Origin: Ariolimax columbianus | Taxonomy: Eukaryota; Mollusca; Gastropoda; Stylommatophora; Arionidae | NCBI GenBank assembly: GCA_036924085.1 | Contig: JAVGWX010000008.1 | Location: 50,761,019-50,825,018 of the forward strand | DNA: 64,000 nucleotides | Direction of reading: 5' to 3' | Shown: positions 1 to 10,029 of the stretch, piece by piece | How the letters are laid out: the number at the start of each line of letters is the position of its first letter | Position numbering within the stretch: the first letter of the stretch is position 1 | Program-made: the position numbers and the translations under genes | The notes under the pieces: generated by a model | Databases searched by the model: none | What the model was told of the DNA's origin: nothing | The model's input: the letters and a program-made list of their open reading frames with translations, nothing else

Positions 1-59
1 ATTAATTTCTCACGTTATGCTCTGTCAAAAACCTTTTGACATCTCAACTAAAATGACAG

Positions 60-1110
60 ATAGAAAGAAGGCTAGAAGTACTCCTGCATATTTATCAATA
101 CACAAAGAGATACGCACAATGTGCAGGCTGGTCAAAGAACTGTGGTTGGAAAAAAATGCAAATTAATAGAAGACATAAGACTAAAACACAGTACCAGAGA
201 AATGCATTTAGAAATTAAAAAAACAGATAACCCAGAGTGGAGGATGCATTCAAGATAAGAATAGTGTCATTTTGATGAATTAGAATGACATATCAGATGG
301 GCGGAATATTCAAGAGAGCTTTTTGAGGAGAGTCGTGGGGCCAAACATCAACATGTGATAATAAAGGACCCAGCATCCAAAGATCAGAGGTGTAAATGTG
401 ATAAAAACTATGAGAAAAGGGAAAGCAACAAGGCGGGCCTCCATAAACATAGAAATGATAGAGGCCCTGGAGGAATTTGGTATAGATATACTTACTGATC
501 TGTGTAATGACATATACAATACTGGGTGCATACCAGCAGACCTGAAAACATCTACGTTTATACCACTCCCGGGGACGGAGTGGGCTAGTGGTTGAGTGAC
601 ACGACTCATAACCAGAATGTGCTGGGTTCGATCCCCATCACAACACCGGCCGTTACCCCGGGGAAGCAAACCCTTACAAAATGCAGAAGTAAGCAGACCC
701 TTACATAAAATGCATGCTGAAGTCGGATGCACTGGGACGACAGGCGCAAAATAAAAACCACAGTGCAACGCACACATTCGCATTGGGGAATGAAGAAATA
801 ATGCGAACGCCAAGAAAAAAAATACAACTCCCGAAAAAACCTCACCCAATAGAATGTTCAGACTTTAAAACAATAAGTCTAAATGAGTCATACAATTAAA
901 ATACTACTAAAGATCGCACAAGAGAGAATAAAAGGTAAAGAAACGAGGGAAGTTTCAAAAAAACAATTTGGTTTTCGAAAGTTTAATGGAACAAGGGAGG
1001 CAATTTTCTATTTGCGAATTCTGACAAGAGAAATATATAGAAAAACAAAATGACATTTATATTTGCTTTATATACTACCTTTGACAAAATAAGACAAACA
1101 ATCAATTATT
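60..1110 (+). mobile_element. RTE-like LINE reverse transcriptase remnant, split by a SINE
   Basis: Degenerate non-LTR retrotransposon. Around 398-571 the + strand encodes a fragment of the RT N-terminal region (KGKATR, then IEALEEFGIDILTDLCND and IPADLKTSTFIPLP). After an interruption at 572-833, the same frame resumes with KKPHPIECSDFKTISL and then a QFGFRK/NGTREAIF-like stretch up to about 1110, where similarity fades before the catalytic YADD box. Many stops and frameshifts are present, so it is not functional. The interruption is a SINE (next entry) flanked by a short TSD, and removing it restores the reading frame. The clade assignment is by general resemblance to RTE-type RTs. Nothing upstream of 60 is recognised. 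Confidence 0.7.
572..826 (+). mobile_element. SINE family A, copy 1 (tRNA-headed)
   Basis: The head GGGACGGAGTGGGCTAGTGG carries an A-box-like motif, and a B box GGTTCGATCCC follows at about 626. The body contains CCGTTACCCCGGGGAAGCAAA and a module around 710-760 (CTGAAGTCGGATGCACTGGG). The tail is A-rich. The flanks share ACTCCCG (565-571 and 827-833), read as a TSD. Copies 2-4 are at 15027, 28043 and 30005 (-). Confidence 0.85.
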
Positions 1111-1229
1111 GTGATACAAATTTCTCGTTTTATTTATGCCAGTACCCCAACTTCCGTCAACAAATCTCAACTAAGAGTTTGTGCATGAAGGGGTTGCATG
1201 TGTCATATGGGGAGGTTTGCTGCAAATAG

Positions 1230-1232
<3 letters not shown>

Positions 1233-1275
<43 letters not shown>
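1233..1275. repeat. (TA)n microsatellite
   Basis: About 21 uninterrupted TA dinucleotides. A second simple repeat, (TTA)n running into (TA)n, is at 1365-1396. The surrounding 1111-1600 is AT-rich and shows no gene. Confidence 0.95.
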
Positions 1276-1277
<2 letters not shown>

Positions 1278-1600
1278 GTATAGAGTCTAAAAGATATATA
1301 AATGATAATAGAAGTATAAATACAGATGTTCATTTAATTCAGCACGTATAGGCATTTTAAATTGTTATTATTATTATTATTATATATATATATATAATAC
1401 GCGTACATATATACATGTACATTGGCACACAAACATACATTTATCAGATCGAAATGCTCTCATAACAGATACGTACACGTGCACTCACATTCATTCTACT
1501 CACTCATATTTTCTTTCATATTGAACAGCAAACAGGTACACTGGAATGCAATTTGTACTGGATTTCTGGCAGATTGCCTTAATTGATTTCTGAGATGATA

Positions 1601-1730
1601 TGCGTAGGCTCAAAACCGAATTTGGTTTAACTAACCGACTTTTAGGAAAGGCTGATTATAGTCCCTCGTTGAAGCATAGGCCCAACACCGAATTTGGCTT
1701 ACCATATCCGACTTTTAGGAAAGACTGATT
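1601..1730 (-). repeat. Two isolated monomers of the 53-bp minisatellite family
   Basis: Two diverged units, each containing CCGACTTTTAGGAAAG preceded by an AACACCGAATTTGGCTTACC-like stretch. They are the reverse complement of the tandem monomer at 27088-27690 (TTTCCTAAAAGTCGGTTATG). The spacing of about 85 bp is longer than the array period, so they are diverged or ancestral units rather than a piece of the young array. Confidence 0.65.
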
Positions 1731-1843
1731 CCAGTTACTTTGCAGCGCGGTTTCTAAGCAACGATATTACATGGTGAAGTTGTCAGTCTCATGCACACGC
1801 CTTTTATGGCAAACAAGAGAGGGAGGCGGAGGGGAGGGGGAAG

Positions 1844-2080
1844 AGGCTGCGTGACCTAGGGAAGGGGAGGAGGAGCGTCCGTTTTACAATCCAAACGCAA
1901 CCGTTTTTAATCACGCTCTTGTACAGTTTGGCAGACATGGGCTGTTTTCGCTCCTCTGTGTACAGAAAGTATTGGCAACCTATCGTACTGCACACTTGCC
2001 AAGAAACTCATAACATCCAAATAGATTGGTGGTTGAAGAAAACGACGTTCTGCAAAGGACTTACTACTTATTTTTTAAGG
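1844..2080 (+). mobile_element. SINE family B, copy 1 (decayed)
   Basis: Begins GGCTGCGTGACCTAGGG (A-box region) and continues with CAGTTTGGCAGACA, GTACAGAAAGTA and CACTTGCCAAGAAACTCATA. These match in order the better-preserved copy at 6400-6612. The B box is degraded. Other copies are at 26640-26770 (-) and 36680-36910. Confidence 0.7.
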
Positions 2081-2272
2081 GGGGAAACAGTCATGCTATT
2101 CTTTTCTCTCCGTGAAACACTTGGGTTATAGGAATGTTATCTCGTACATATTTGAACTCGCTCCAGCTGAATAAGCGCAAATGCAAGCATGATCATATGG
2201 TGGTCATTATTAGTACTATCCTGTTCAGAGCTTAGAGAAGTGCCGAAAACATCCCAGGAAGCAAGTATTGCT

Positions 2273-2278
2273 TTTATT
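2273..2278 (-). promoter_or_regulatory. Poly(A) signal AATAAA for the profilin-like ORF
   Basis: TTTATT on the + strand reads AATAAA on the - strand, 53 nt beyond the stop codon of the profilin-like ORF. The position is typical for a cleavage signal. Confidence 0.5.
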
Positions 2279-2331
2279 GGTAACGCTGTTCGAATTCAAT
2301 GTCTGATTATTGGCAAAATCTAGTTAAATCA

Positions 2332-2733
2332 TCAGCAAGTTTTAAGTTCTAAGACTTTGGCCATCTCGCTAATTTCATAGATACATGACCCAGGCGAGTC
2401 AAGGTCGGAGAAACCAATTACTACACACTTGCTCGTCTTCATTGCAGCAAACATCAAGTTATCGGCCCTTCCAACCAACGGGCCAGGCAATCCGTTATAC
2501 GCAGCCTGGAACATGCACGTGAAAGTGGTATTTCGAAGCGGAATCTTCATCAAGTTGATTTGACCATTCGCGATGTCCCCGGCTTTCACTGCGCTTAGAA
2601 TAGTACGGACATCGCGTTCTGAAAGTTCAAGGTCTTCAGAGTGCGTCTTCACTGTTCCATCTAAATCCAATATGGCCACGCTCTCAACTTTTCCACGTTT
2701 CAGCAGACGGTTTATCAGTGCACGAAACAGCAT
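2332..2733 (-). CDS. Profilin-like protein, single exon
   Basis: A 133-residue ORF from ATG to stop, the usual size of a profilin (small actin- and poly-proline-binding cytoskeletal protein). Visible profilin features are an N-terminal amphipathic helix (LFRALINRLLKRG), then a strand VESVAILDLDGTVKTHSEDL with the typical hydrophobic-plus-DG turn, then SERDVRTILSAVK (helix 2, about residues 38-50). Near the C-terminus are a central-sheet strand KTSKCVVIGFSD (about 100-111) and a final helix CIYEISEMAKVLE. It resembles the divergent profilin-4 type more than canonical molluscan profilin. It is uninterrupted and has an AATAAA downstream, although animal profilin genes usually contain introns. 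It could be a retrogene or a naturally intronless paralogue. Its balanced base composition differs from the AT-rich flanks, which supports real coding. The family call is by eye. Confidence 0.55.
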   Translation of the reverse strand: MLFRALINRLLKRGKVESVAILDLDGTVKTHSEDLELSERDVRTILSAVKAGDIANGQINLMKIPLRNTTFTCMFQAAYNGLPGPLVGRADNLMFAAMKTSKCVVIGFSDLDSPGSCIYEISEMAKVLELKTC

Positions 2734-2734
2734 A

Positions 2735-3049
2735 GCTTCTCGCGTCCTCTATCAGTGGTTGAAATGGTTATCTGTGGATTTAGAAATGTTAACATTTAAA
2801 ATGTTGTAGCCTTTCTTCGCGCGACAGACTTGTAATCTCTATAGACTTTGAGATAAATGATTACGGTACTTGCGTCTTAATTCACCTCAAACAAAACTTT
2901 TAGTGCTGAATTTGAGGTAGTGACGCCACAGAATAGTCCACTTTTTAACTGTTAGGGGTTACAAACATTCTGCGAGATTAGACGAGAATTTCTTGAATAT
3001 GTCAACGTTGGTCCGTGATGAGGAGAGTAGCATCCAGGTTATACAGCAG
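2735..3049. other. No recognised feature
   Basis: Would contain the promoter of the profilin-like ORF. No clear TATA box or repeat family is recognised. Confidence 0.4.
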
Positions 3050-3165
3050 CATGACATTGGCCATACTGGCAGACAAAGTAATAACAACCATGTTTCTAAC
3101 CATAAACCTAACATTATATTGAACTGGCCTCCCCTTAACCCGAAATAGAATGTCCCGCTACGTAC
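3050..3165 (+). pseudogene. Possible Tc1/mariner transposase remnant
   Basis: A short + strand stretch reads H-I-G-H-T-G-R then NHKPNIILNWPPLNPK. This is reminiscent of the NWPPLSPDLNPIE-type signature before the last catalytic Asp of Tc1-like DDE transposases. It is followed at once by a stop. Only the motif supports this, and it could be chance. Confidence 0.3.
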
Positions 3166-3359
3166 GATGGGGGGCCCAGGGAACTCTGGGGTAAATGAAG
3201 TCGCAAGTGCCGTGATCAGTTTATAAGACCTTCTCGCATATTACTTGCTAACACGGCCTTCTTGCAGTCGCTTTAGACTTAGATATAATTGATTAGTTGA
3301 TCCGGCCTTTTCGATCCAGTTGGAGCATTAGGCCGCCACTACAGCTGTCCCCTATTCCG

Positions 3360-3480
3360 ACAGAAGTCACATGACGTCAACACTAGGTGTCGATCGTCTG
3401 ATTGGATTTCTTCACGTCTGGCATTCTGAGCACCCGGCAGAAGTCACTTGACATCAACACCATGTGTCGACCATCACGAT
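3360..3480 (+). repeat. Two diverged tandem units of about 77 bp
   Basis: CAGAAGTCACATGACGTCAA near 3361 recurs near 3438 as CAGAAGTCACTTGACATCAA, each followed by TGTGTCGA-like sequence. No coding potential is seen. Confidence 0.55.
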
Positions 3481-3669
3481 GGTTTGCTAATTGTTCATCC
3501 CAGCTCAGAAAGTCTCAGATTTAACACAATCAAGTCTTACACTTCATCCACCACGACAAAATCTGCTATAGGATCCTTTTTTCTTTTAGTTCTACCATGT
3601 TAATGTAGAAAAATGAGCCATTTGACATGTGTATTTCTTTATTATAAAAAGCTTCAGAGGGCTTTTTGC

Positions 3670-3897
3670 ATTAGTGTCAGCGGACCAGAGCTGACAAAGA
3701 CTCTATTTCATCTCCAAGTGGCGACCCTAGAAACAGGCTGCACTAGTGTAGTCTGATTAAGAGAATGTTGATGGCAGTGGGAAAGCAAACCTTGTAAACA
3801 AAAAAGTCAATTGATGTCTCCTGCTAAAATGCGCAGATATTGCATCCTCGCTATAAACTCCGACACAACATCAATTTAATGACGAATGTCGAAGACA
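3670..3897 (+). mobile_element. SINE family C, diverged copy
   Basis: Contains in order GACCAGAGCTGACAAAGACT, a CTCCAAGTGGCGACCCTAG block, AGAAACAGGCTGCA, and the distal TATTGCATCC...AAACTCCGACACAAC block of family C. Much diverged from the well-preserved copies at 9560 and 17470. The 3' tail is A/G-rich (AAGAAGAAGAGG). Confidence 0.65.
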
Positions 3898-3936
3898 AAG
3901 AAGAAGAAGAGGAAGAAGAAGAAAAGAAAGAAGAGA

Positions 3937-4200
3937 GGTCAGGTTAGGTCATCCCGTAACCGGTGATGCCGTTGGGACACCCATAAAGACATCCTCAAAA
4001 ACCAACGCCATCCCTTTCTGTCAGCGACCTCTGCCTGTGTCTCCTCTGGTCGGAAATTGGTCCATTCTTTTATGTTCTCTCACCTCTTTTTTGGACGACC
4101 TCTTCGTCATCTGCCTTGCACCTTTCCGTACAGGATTGTATTTGCAAGACCGTTTGATCTCGATGTGTGACCGTCCCAATCAAGTTTCCTTCTTTTGACA
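3937..4200 (-). mobile_element. LINE family Lb 3' end
   Basis: The + strand GTCAGGTTAGGTCATCCCGT, ACCAACGCCATCCC and TTGGTCCATTCTTTTATGTT blocks are the reverse complement of the 3' coding end and 3'UTR of a LINE. Its protein ends with a R-G-R-P-K-K-R-W-E-D-N-I-K-E-W-T type motif, which is clear in the copy at 18960. The tail here is a polypurine/polypyrimidine (AAG)n tract at 3895-3935. Confidence 0.7.
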
Positions 4201-4208
4201 GTTACCAA

Positions 4209-6195
4209 GACAGAGGAGTAAGATGAAAATAACCTACCAATTCATATGGATTATGTCATCACATAGCATGTCCTTTGTAGAACGTCGCTCCCATCACAGT
4301 CTGTCTGAAAGAAACTCTTTCCCTTGCCAAAACACCAGCTTCCGCCACTGTCATACTCAGGCACTCCTCGATATCTTGGTGCCATTGTCTTCTTGGTCTA
4401 CCCCTTCCTCTTTTGCCTGGCACCATACCTTCCATCACCGTTCTCTCGAGATCGCTGTGTCTCTTGATGTGACCAAAGTATTTGCATTTTCTAGCCAAAA
4501 TGGAATTGATAAACCAGTTCTCCTCTATGCTCAACTCTTGCCGAAAGTCTACATTTGTTCTTATCTCTGTTCAGGGCATTCTGAGGATCTTTCTGTAACA
4601 TTTTGACTCGAAGGATTCGATTCTTTGTCTAGAAGTTTTGGTAATCGTCCATGCTTCACAGCCATAAGCTGCCACAGGAAAAACACAGGCTCTCAAGACT
4701 TTTACTTTTATCGTTTTGTTGGTGCCCTGCCATAATTTCTTCAGGATGTTCAGTCTCTGCATTGCCATAGCTAGTCTTCTTCTGATTTCTTTCGAGCAGT
4801 CACCATTTTTTGTCGATTCTGGAGCCCAGATATTTAAAATGTGTAACCTGATCTATTTCCTCACCACCCACTGTAAATTTATGCTGACATTGTGTTTTAT
4901 CGGTGGTCATTATCTTTGTTTTGTTTATGTTTATGAACAGATTTAGATCTTTACTATGTCCATTAACGGCTGAAAGTAGCTGCTCTAGCCCTTCCGAACT
5001 TCTTGATAGTATCACTGTATCATCTGCGTATCGTAACTCTGGAATCTCGTACCCCCCAATCGTAAATGGGTCGAAACTTTCAATGTTCTCATCTTCTCGT
5101 ACATTTCTCATTATACATTCCGCATATATGTTGTACAGATAAGGTGAGAGGATACATCCCTGTCGGACTCCCTTTTGTACTGCAAACCAATCTGATGTTT
5201 GCCCAGATACTCGGACATCTGCTTGTTGATCTTGGTATAATGTTTCAATGAGATGGACTATATGCAAAGGAAACCCCATTTCCTTCATGATTCTCCACAG
5301 ATTTTGATGTTTTACCGTATCGAAGGCCTTGGTGTAATCAATGAAACATGTGTACAGGTCTACATTAAACTCCCTACATTTTTCATAGATACTCCTTAAA
5401 TTGAATATGTGGTCCCGGGTCCCTCTGTCTTTCCTAAAACCTGCCTGGACTACGTGAATTTCAGATTCAAATCTTTTCTTTATCCTTCTTAATAGGATTC
5501 GCAAGAGTGTCTTGCAAGCATGGCTGATCAGTGCGATAGTTCGGTAGTTCGTGCACAGCTTCAGGTTGTTTTTTTTTGGTTAGGGGAATATAAATTGATT
5601 TCTTCCATGCTTCTGGCCACTCTGCACTGTGCCATATCTGTTTACACAGCTTGTGATAGACTCGAGCACATGCCTCTCCTCCTGCTTGTATTAGCTCTGC
5701 TGGGATATCATCGCATCCTGGGGACTTTCCCTTTTTCAGGCTTTTAATTGCAGAGCGTACTTCTTTCAATGTTGGTTCAGGTTCTTTCTCATCCTTTGGT
5801 AGGATTGTAACTGCGCGCTTTGTGCTATCTCCATACATGGTTCTGTAGTACTCTCTCCATCTATTCAGTATGTCTTTGGTTGTTGTTAATGTGTTATCCT
5901 CTTTGTCATTTATGACATGTGGAACCGGACGGAATTCCCTTGTCAGTGTTCTTATTGCTTTGAATGCATCTCTTTCTTTGCCTTGTTGTTGTAGGTTTTC
6001 TATATCCTTACATGTTTCTACTATGTATCTTCTTCTATCTTTTCTTATTTCTCTTCTAAATGGATTATGTAGCTTAGTATTTTGTATATTTGTGTATGTG
6101 TCTCTTTTTGGTGTGTTCCTCTTTTCTACAAACGGTAGAGTCTTCTACCTTACTTATATTACCTTCCCTCTTCTACCTTGGCACGTATAGTCTCT
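4209..6195 (-). mobile_element. LINE family La, about 2 kb, 5'-truncated, frameshifted
   Basis: Non-LTR retrotransposon on the minus strand. Reading 5' to 3' from 6195 it has a pre-RT region (EYYRTMYGD near 5840), an RT N-terminal block at 5838-5590 (KSLKKGKSPGCDDIPAELI), the RT core (5504-4800), a C-terminal region with YGCEAWTITK (about 4700) and a basic tail KRGRGRPRRQWHQDIEECL (about 4400). Frame changes occur at about 5580-5510 and again between 4800 and 4534. No endonuclease domain is seen, so the copy is 5' truncated. The layout resembles RTE/CR1-type elements, but the clade is uncertain. Confidence 0.85.
4800..5504 (-). pseudogene. Reverse transcriptase core of LINE La
   Basis: A 234-residue open stretch containing the palm domain. 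CFIDYTKAFD (about residues 53-62) carries the first catalytic Asp, KGVRQGCILSPYLYNIY (about 111-127) is motif B, RYADDTVILS (about 158-167) has an intact YADD box, and the HFKYLGSRID thumb-side motif is near the end. Catalytic residues are preserved, so inactivation came from frameshifts and truncation rather than loss of the active site. The apparent start is only where the frame opens. Confidence 0.85.
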
Positions 6196-6399
6196 TCTAC
6201 ACCTCTCCTATAACTTAAGGAATCGTGTATATTCCATTCCTTGACACATAAAACACAACAGATGTTTTGGTTTATATGTGTTTTGTCTGTTGCCCATGAT
6301 GAAAACCTGTTGGCCACAACATAGCTGTCCTTCTGGTTATTGTTCCAGCGTAGTATCTAAACCATACTTACGTATATTTGCATACATACCTTAGCTTTT
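6196..6399. other. No recognised feature
   Basis: AT-rich spacer between La and a SINE-B copy. No gene or repeat family is recognised. Confidence 0.4.
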
Positions 6400-6612
6400 G
6401 GAGGCTGCGTGGCCTAGGGGTGAAACTCGCTCGGTTTTCACAATCCCAACGTTCCGGGTTCGATTCCCACTTGTGTCCAGTTTGGCAGACACTTGGTTTT
6501 TTTCTTGAGCGAATGCTCCTCCACGTACGGAAAGTAATGCCAGCCTACCGTACTGTACACTTGCCAAGAAACTTATAACAGCCAAATAGATGGCGACTTA
6601 CTTACCTTACCT
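6400..6612 (+). mobile_element. SINE family B, copy 2 (best preserved)
   Basis: tRNA-like head with A box TGGCCTAGGGG and B box GGGTTCGATTCCC, about 45 nt apart as in RNA polymerase III type 2 promoters. A body follows with CAGTTTGGCAGACACTTGG, GCTCCTCC, CACTTGCCAAGAAACTTATA and GCCAAATAGATGG. It defines the family; copies are at 1844, 26640 (-) and 36680. Confidence 0.85.
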
Positions 6613-6944
6613 TTTATACCACATATTATATATGTACTTACATAACAGCGTTATTTCACAAGAACAGATGTAATCTGCTTTAATAATGCCCAAATCACAT
6701 ACAGATCAACCGTTGGCTAAGTATTAAGCGAGATGGGAATGTGGTGTTGACAACATCCGAGATAAATAAAGTAGCGAACTGTCTCTCGTTTTATAGTCTA
6801 GGGTGTGCCAATTATTGCCCGACGCGAACAGGGTGACACCAGGTGAAGGATATCCTTAGAGGATTAGATAAACACGACGTACACAGGTAGAGTGACAGCC
6901 GAGTTACGTCAATATTTTGTTACCTAGTCAATTGCATATATAAT
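6613..6944. other. No recognised feature
   Basis: No ORF, tandem repeat or recognised repeat family in this stretch. Confidence 0.4.
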
Positions 6945-7245
6945 ATATAGTAAGTGTAAAGGTCAGTCCCATGGCAAGAATATCCGTCGGGGGATGAAGA
7001 TAACTCGTCATGTACTAAGCCGCAGCTTATGTGAGGTAGGTAGCCCAGTTCCCTTCCTTGCTGTTCACATCTTCCCCAACTCATAGGTCGGGTACTCATT
7101 TACAGCTGAGTCGACTGGAAGATATGTCGTATCAGGAACGAGCCACACCCGAATTTGTTTTCTGTTCGTCCGTGATTTCGAAAGCTGGCGCGTAGTAATT
7201 TCAGTCTTAGCAAGCCAGTTCACTGTCGGCTATGCTACACGCTCC
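6945..7245 (-). mobile_element. SINE family E, copy 1
   Basis: Reverse complement of the element at 34255-34560. Shared blocks are AAAGGTCAGTCCCATGGCAA, GATGAAGATAACTC and GTACTAAGCCGCAGC, then GGGAACTGG-type sequence. A third copy, lacking the first about 80 bp, is at 8621-8840 because it lies inside the tandem duplication. Confidence 0.65.
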
Positions 7246-7440
7246 ATATATATATATATACAGGTCAGGTCAGATCATCCCATAACCGGTGAGGTCGTTG
7301 GGGCACACATGAAGACATCCTCACAACGCCACGCCACCCTTCTCTTTCAAAAGCCGCTGCCTGTGACTCTTCTGGTCGGAGATTGGTCCATTCTTTTATG
7401 TTGTCCTCCTATCTCTTTTTGGGACGGCCTCTTCGGGGTG
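7246..7440 (-). mobile_element. LINE family Lb 3' end with (TA)n tail
   Basis: The minus strand encodes a frame-broken version of the Lb C-terminus (RGRPKKR-like), followed by the CCGGTTATGGGATGATCTGA terminal block and a (TA)n run at 7246-7260. The same arrangement occurs at 8841 and 18960. Confidence 0.75.
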
Positions 7441-7489
7441 CACACTCGGAAACTATGGCCGTGAGACTGTAGGCAAACGAGGCAATGGC

Positions 7490-8425
7490 TCGCCTGGGGT
7501 GGCAGCATTGGAAGCTGGCTGCTTGCATCATGGCCAGGCAACCACAGCTGATCAAAACCATATTCCGCCTCAGGTGGCGGCCCTGGAAGCTGGCTGCTTG
7601 CATCATGGCCAGACAACCACAGCTGATCAAAACCATATTCCGCCTCAGGTGGCAGCATTGGAAGCTGGCTGCTTGCATCATGGCCAGGCAACCACAGCTG
7701 ATCAAAACCATATTCCGCCTCAGGTGGCGGCCCTGGAAGCTCGCTGCTTGCATCATGACCAGACAACCACAGCTGATCAAAACCATATTCCGCCTCAGGT
7801 GGCGGCCCTGGAAGCTGGCTGCTTGCATCATGGCCAGACAACCACAGCTGATCAAAACCATATTCCGAATCAGGTGGTGGCCCTGGAAGCTGGCTGCTTG
7901 CATCATGGCCAGACAACCACAGCTGATCAAAACCATATTCCGCCTCAGGTGGCGGCCCTGGAAGCTGGCTGCTTGCATCATGGCCAGGCAACCACAGCTG
8001 ATCAAAACCATATTCCGAATCAGGTGGTGGCCCTGGAAGCTGGCTGCTTGCATCATGGCCAGACAACCACAGCTGATCAAAACCACTTTCCGCCTCAGGT
8101 GGCGGCCCTGGAAGCTGGCTGCTTGCATCATGGCCAGACAACCACAGCTGATCAAAACCATATTCCGCCTCAGGTGGCCGCCCTGGAAGCTGGCTGCTTG
8201 CATCATGGCCAGACAACCACAGCTGATCAAAACCATATTCCGCCTCAGGTGGCAGCCCTGGAAGCTGGCTGCTTGCATCATGGCCAGACAATCATAGCTG
8301 ATCAAAACCATATTCCGCCTCAGGTGGCGGCCCTGGAAGCTGGCTGCTTGCATCATGGCCAGACAACCACAGCTGATCAAAACCATATTCCGCCTCAAGT
8401 GGCGGCCCTGGAAGCTGGCTGCTTT
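7490..8425. repeat. 75-bp minisatellite, about 12.5 copies
   Basis: The monomer contains GGCGGCCCTGGAAGCTGGCT, GCTTGCATCATGGCCAGACA and CTGATCAAAACCATATTCCG. Because 75 is a multiple of 3, several frames on both strands stay open (for example SGHDASSQLPGPPPEAEYGF on the minus strand). Variant sites (CCGCCTC/CCGAATC, CCAGACA/CCAGGCA, GCAGCATTG/GCGGCCCTG) recur, suggesting partly higher-order spread. Not treated as coding. Confidence 0.95.
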
Positions 8426-8840
8426 AGTCACTAGTGTAGTTTGGCCAGCGGTAGGGATGGAATGTAGTGGCAAGGCAAACCGGGTATTCAAAATAGCCGG
8501 GTCAAGATGCTGAGCAGCGCATGAGCTGCAGTGGTCAGCTTAGGAACGTAGGGCGTCCACAAACAATTGCCTTCGTCGCATACTTCTTGTCAGATTGTCA
8601 AATGAAATAACAAAAACAGACTTATGTGAGGTAGGTAGCCCAGTTCCCTTCCTTGCTGTTCACATCTTCCCCAACTCATAGGTCGGGTACTCATTTACAG
8701 CTGAGTCGACTGGAAGATATGTCGTATCAGGAACGAGCCACACCCGAATTTGTTTTCTGTTCGTCCGTGATTTCGAAAGCTGGCGCGTAGTAATTTCAGT
8801 CTTAGCAAGCCAGTTCACTGTCGGCTATGCTACACGCTCC

Positions 8841-9060
8841 ATATATATATATATATATAGGTCAGGTCAGATCATCCCATAACCGGTGAGGTCGTTGGGG
8901 CACACATGAAGACATCCTCACAACGCCACGCCACCCTTCTCTTTCAAAAGCCGCTGCCTGTGACTCTTCTGGTCGGAGATTGGTCCATTCTTTTATGTTG
9001 TCCTCCTATCTCTTTTTGGGACGGCCTCTTCGGGGTGCACACTCGGAAACTATGGCCGTG
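8841..9060 (-). mobile_element. LINE family Lb 3' end with (TA)n tail (duplicated copy)
   Basis: Paralogue of 7246-7440 created by the segmental duplication. The TA run is slightly longer (8841-8859). Confidence 0.75.
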
Positions 9061-9091
9061 AGACTGTAGGCAAACGAGGCAATGGCTCGCC

Positions 9092-9272
9092 TCAGGTGGC
9101 GGCCCTGGAAGCTGGCTGCTTGCATCATGGCCAGACAACCACAGCTGATCAAAACCATATTCCGCCTCAGGTGGCGACCCTGGAAGCTGGCTGCTTGCAT
9201 CATGGCCAGACAATCACAGCTGATCAAATCCATATTCCGCCTCAAGTGGCGGCCCTGGAAGCTGGCTGCTTT
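9092..9272. repeat. 75-bp minisatellite, about 2.4 copies
   Basis: Short allele of the array at 7490, in the second duplication unit, with the same flanks on both sides. Confidence 0.95.
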
Positions 9273-9559
9273 AGTCACTAGTGTAGTTTGGCCAGCGGTA
9301 GGGATGGAATGTAGTGGCAAGGCAAACCGGGTATTCAAAATAGCCGGGTCAAGATGCTGAGCAGCGCATGAGCTGCAGTGGTCAGCTTAGGAACGTAGGG
9401 CGTCCACAAACAATTGCCTTCGTCGCATACTTCTTGTCAGATTGTCAAATGAAATAACAAAAACAGACTTGAAGTAAACAACCGGCCATCAATCAAATCA
9501 TGAGGGATTATGGAGAGAAGATATTAGTATCATCATCATCATGTGCTTGACACTCCAGA

Positions 9560-9890
9560 TGGTGTTCATATCTATAGCTGACTGCTAGGGTTAGGGCCAG
9601 CGAACCAGAGCTGCCAAGACCCTTCTACACCTCCACGCGGTGATCCTGGATAACAGACTGTAGCAGGGCAGACTAGCCAAGGAGAAGGGATCGAAGAGGG
9701 AATGCTAATCCGGTACTCAAAAAATGCTTGCTGAAGTCAGATGAAGTTGGACCGAAATGTGCAAATATCGCAGTCAAGCTGTAAACTACGACACAACGCA
9801 TTCCGTTCTCTGGACTACATTCTGCTACTTAAGCCCTTTCAGGGTTTGGTAGCGAGAGATTGAGAACGAACGAAGCCAAGCCAAGACAAA
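9560..9890 (+). mobile_element. SINE family C, well preserved
   Basis: Contains GCCAGCGAACCAGAGCTGCC, AAGACCCTTCTACACCTCCA, GCAGGGCAGACTAGCCAAGG, ATGCTTGCTGAAGTCAGATG and CTGTAAACTACGACACAACG, ending GAGAACGAACGAAG. A partial second 3' module follows at 9895-9990 (AATCGGATGTGTCAGACCGA). Confidence 0.8.
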
Positions 9891-10029
9891 ATAGCCAGCT
9901 AAAATCGGATGTGTCAGACCGAAAGGTGTAAATATGAAAACCTCGCTGTATACTACGACACAACCTCCTGTTTCATGACGAACGCCAAACAAGAAGGAAA
10001 ACAAACTCCAGTCCGTAGTAATCTGACAG

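Larger units (their letters stand above)
7026..8620. repeat. Tandem segmental duplication, unit 1
   Basis: Starts CTTATGTGAGGTAGGTAGCC and ends just before the same string at 8621. Internal order is SINE-E part, (TA)n, Lb 3' end, 75-bp minisatellite, unique sequence, and a SINE-C head fragment (TCAAGATGCTGAGCAGCGCA). It is 1595 bp long, and the sequence outside the minisatellite and TA run is almost identical to unit 2. Confidence 0.9.
8621..9467. repeat. Tandem segmental duplication, unit 2
   Basis: Second unit, 847 bp, same internal order as unit 1. The 748-bp length difference equals ten fewer 75-bp monomers plus a TA/tail interval 2 bp longer. Confidence 0.9.

Noticed and set aside
600..660. 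Functional tRNA genes at B-box matches (also 6450, 15070, 28100, 36730, 40095)
   Set aside because: Acceptor stems and cloverleaf arms do not close and the heads continue into repeated bodies and A-rich tails, so they are SINEs.
7347..8491. Proteins of 270-360 residues over the 75-bp array on both strands
   Set aside because: Same multiple-of-3 artefact; frames collapse outside the array.
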